The translations under genes were made by a program, and so were the position numbers. Shown here one piece after another: positions 61,591 to 64,000 of a stretch of 64,000 bases of DNA (positions are counted from its first letter, which is position 1; each line of letters starts with the position of its first letter). The notes below the pieces were generated by a model. That model made no database searches and had not been told where the DNA came from. It saw only the letters and a list, made by a program, of their open reading frames with translations. Origin of the DNA: Protea cynaroides (lineage: Eukaryota; Streptophyta; Magnoliopsida; Proteales; Proteaceae); NCBI GenBank assembly GCA_028583415.1, contig CM053267.1:19041814-19105813 (forward strand), given 5' to 3'.

Positions 61591-62040
61591 ACTATCCAGA
61601 TCCTAACCCATAGGGTTTTCTCAACCTTTCAAGCATAAACTTCAACTTGAACAATGAACTTAATCATGCACAAGCATAAATCATAGCCATAAACTTTAAT
61701 CACACCTGAACTACAATGGTGAACCTGATTTTTGGAATAATTTCGTGATACGTAGACAATCTGATGGATACAGATTCGGCTCAATGATATCAAACCACTT
61801 GGTTTGGTTTGATTTAACAAATATAGTCTAGCATAGGAAAGGTATAGGAGACCGATTTCATCGGGCGGTTTGGGTGCCTAACCCCTTCCCATAACTGTAA
61901 CCTGACACTTACCCAATCTCTGATGGACCAGAAATCCAATCTAAGGGTCATGAGTCAATCGAAGTCTTACCATGGGGGTGAGATTTCACATTTCTAAGGT
62001 CCTAGACTTAAATCTAGGTGGCAACTTCAAAAGATTTTCA
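61345..62040 (+). repeat. Terminal modules of family T, plus copy
   Basis: GATACGTAGGC-type modules at 61345-61430 and 61705-61795, then GGAGACCGATTTCATCGGGC, GGTGCCTAACCCCTTCCC and AGGTGGCAACTTC. They mirror 47945-47130. Confidence 0.65.
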
Positions 62041-62742
62041 TCTTTGTCCTCACAATATTATTTTCATGTAAGTCCAAATCTTTGATCGAATTACCTTGTA
62101 TTTGCTTGAGATGGCTAAAAGGATGGCTACTTACATCAAATGGACCTAGTGACATGGAATGGTTGGGGTCGTAAAGGCCAAATATCAAAGATATGCTAGC
62201 TCTTAGGAGGTCATAGGATCTCTATCCTATATAATAGGGGCATGATGACATAGGGGGAGGGAACAAATTGGCTAGAGGAGGACAAGCGTGCTCAACAAGC
62301 TTCTTATTCTGTCTATTAATAGAAGGAGATAGCACGGAGAAAGGGATTCCAATTTTAGTCTAAGGTACAGTTACTCTCTACAATTCTCTCTAAAATCCAC
62401 TGTTCTCATTCTTTGTGAGTTCTCACTCACTTGAATATCATCTTCTCTGAACTGGGAAGGAAAGATCTTGTTGAGCTCCTGTACCTCAGTCCCTTCTCTA
62501 TAAGGAACTCAGATTCTTATCCTTGAGTTCCATTCTGATTGTTCTGGACCATACTGACTTAGGCATTGGAGTAGCCATGGGGTAAAACCCGCCCACCTTA
62601 CTGTGTGTTCGTGATTTGCAGATACGTGGTAGTATCTTGTGCACCGAACAAAATCTAGCGATAACAGTTGTGTTTGGTAACGTTCTGTTATGTTCTTGTT
62701 ATGAATCGGTGTTCTTTTTACGAGATGGGCTTTTTTTTGTTT
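62041..62742. other. Promoter-like stretch right of family T modules
   Basis: A TATA-like CCTATATAATAGGGG near 62227 followed ~400 bp later by CTAGCGATAACA. This could be the R-U5 part of an LTR; borders not resolved. No gene seen. Confidence 0.3.
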
Positions 62743-62755
62743 ATGTTCTGGAACA

Positions 62756-62789
<34 letters not shown>

Positions 62790-62821
62790 CTTTAGCCTAT
62801 TTGACAAACATGTTCCAGAAC
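62743..62821. repeat. 11 bp inverted repeat around a poly-T run
   Basis: GTTCTGGAACA and TGTTCCAGAAC flank a ~27 bp T run. Confidence 0.7.
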
Positions 62822-63135
62822 TAGTCTGAGAATACTGTTCTAACCAGTTTGTTGTTTGGTAACATTTGATCTAAAATATATATTTTACTAATAAATCAAA
62901 TATTATAGAATTGCCATCAAATCAATGTCTTGTCAAATTAAATTATATTAATGCCATTTAATTATAAGTTGTATCTGTGGGTGGATGGGGATACGTTGAT
63001 CAATTAAACAATAAAATTTTCCAAAAAAAAATAAAATAAAATTCCATGCAATCACAACTGCAAACCCTTTTTTTTTCCTTTTATAATTATCATTTGGATT
63101 CATGCCAAAATAATTTAGAACACAAGAAAATCAAT
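62822..63135. other. AT-rich sequence, nothing recognised
   Basis: TGTTTGGTAAC at 62845 repeats one at 62671 in the same orientation. No gene seen. Confidence 0.4.
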
Positions 63136-63207
63136 GAATCTTGATGGATTCGAACCACCACCTCTTGGGGAATCCCCAAGTGCTCTACCTGTTTGAGCTA
63201 AAGACTC
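63136..63207 (-). tRNA. tRNA-like cloverleaf, probably a tRNA pseudogene
   Basis: The 72 nt on minus fold into a full cloverleaf: acceptor GAGTCTT/AAGATTC (7 pairs, one G-U), D stem GCTC/GAGC, anticodon stem CTTGG/CCAAG, 4-nt variable loop, T stem GGTGG/CCATC with TTCGAAT loop. The pol III B box GGTTCGAATCC is perfect. The anticodon loop GGATTCC lacks the universal U33, so decoding is unlikely; the nominal triplet is ATT. It may be a mutated nuclear or organelle-derived tRNA. Confidence 0.55.
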
Positions 63208-64000
63208 GCATACACATTACACACATAATTTCATTACATTTTAATCTCTTTGACTACTTTATTTAAACCAAAGTTAATTAACCTTCTAATGAAACTCAAG
63301 CATCGAAATGATCAACTAATGTAGGAGAGTTTGTCTCCAAAATTTTTTGCATATTATTATTTCTAATCCAAAATTTACAATATGTCAACTAATGTAGGAG
63401 AGTATGTATCCTAAACAAACAGTTAAATCTTATAGCTAAAGGGTCAGAATTGTAAGAAAAAGAGTTAGCACAAAAAGGGTCCCTTGGCTACAGGATTTGC
63501 CTAGAAAAATAATCCCCATTTTGCAAATTAGTTTTAATGACCTAGCAAATATAGATGCATAAATAGAAGTTGACCGTTAAGTTGGTAATCCTCTTGGCAT
63601 TTGAACTCCAAGCCTGGGTTCATAAATGTATTGATCCATATAACTAAGCCAATGAACAACTTTCTTGTTTCCAATTTGGAGGTGTAAAGAAATAGGAAAA
63701 AAACAGAGGGAGGGGAAAGGTACTACAACTACAAAGTTCAAAAACTCCTTGTAGAAGTCATGAGACAGGGATCATTGTGTACTAATTAGTAATCTTCTCA
63801 CAGAAGTCTGTTTAGCATAATTTTGGTGCTTTTGAAAGTATGTTAAGTTAGCTACCTTCCCTGCAAGATAGAAATCTTGGTATCCCAAGCTGTATAGCAA
63901 TGTCTTTTTTTTTTTTCTTTTCTTTTCTTCCCCCCCCCCTCTTTTGGTGGGGGGTGGGGTGTAGATCAAGGTATATGGTATACATTATGACCAATTTATT
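63208..64000. other. AT-rich end of window, nothing recognised
   Basis: A short direct repeat CAACTAATGTAGGAGAGT occurs near 63312 and 63387. A pyrimidine run with a ten-base C tract lies at about 63900-63942. No gene seen. Confidence 0.45.

Larger units (their letters stand above)
57028..62755 (+). mobile_element. Very long LTR-like repeat, family T, plus orientation
   Basis: Begins TGTAAGCACCCCATTTTTGT at 57028, shares the ordered modules of 46791-50872 in opposite orientation, and has a TATA-like ATTATAAATAGG at about 59003 after the purine tract and a splice-donor-like AAG|GTTAGT near 59285. The right end is uncertain: GGAACA at 62750-62755 followed by ATATT would match ATATT at 57023-57027 as a 5 bp target duplication, but that is weak in AT-rich sequence. 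No coding domains. Confidence 0.5.

Noticed and set aside
57023..62760. ATATT on both sides of family T plus copy as a firm target-site duplication
   Set aside because: AT-rich sequence makes a 5-bp match likely by chance and the right border is not otherwise supported.

Overview
This is plant nuclear DNA, and by its contents an angiosperm. It holds Ty1/copia and Ty3-type LTR retroelements with plant initiator-Met tRNA primer sites, an Au-type SINE, a broken plant Raf-like (EDR1/CTR1-type) protein kinase gene, retrocopies of plant POT1, and a nuclear mitochondrial insertion with a fragment of ccmFN. The species cannot be named from the window. No gene here looks intact and ordinary; almost everything is mobile, broken or low-complexity.

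Positions 1-46757 are a tandem array of one ~18.57-18.59 kb unit: copy 1 (1-18566, continuing left of the window), copy 2 (18567-37156) and a half copy 3 (37157 to about 46757). The copies look about 97-98% alike by eye, with private SNPs and indels. Each unit reads left to right: a 5' LTR, primer site and decayed gag-protease of copia element A (+); a large inverted repeat made from LTR element B plus two opposed intronless POT1 pseudogene copies, with a 153 bp spacer; the 5' leader, primer site and LTR of copia element C (-); a truncated Raf-like kinase pseudogene (-) whose largest intron holds a SINE and a ~2.2 kb mitochondrial insertion; the 3' end of copia element D (-); and simple and degenerate repeats up to the next LTR A. 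Copy 3 stops inside an A-rich tract in a kinase intron.

Positions 46790-64000 are single copy. Two very long, related LTR-like repeats lie in opposite orientation (about 46.8-50.87 kb on minus; 57.03 to about 62.7 kb on plus). Each carries a ~1.1 kb tract that is almost pure purine on its own sense strand. Between them are a 180 bp tandem duplication, an Athila-like 3' end and LTR, a broken first exon of a conserved plant gene with three in-frame stops, and a minus-strand copia LTR. Near the right end is a tRNA-like cloverleaf.

The most notable structure is the triplicated POT1 inverted repeat. POT1 is the single-strand telomere-binding protein, and the two ~1.25 kb opposed copies next to LTR promoters could give a long hairpin RNA and small RNAs against the parental POT1 gene. 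The geometry is read directly from sequence; the silencing role is inference. The array itself should be confirmed with long reads before biology is built on it.
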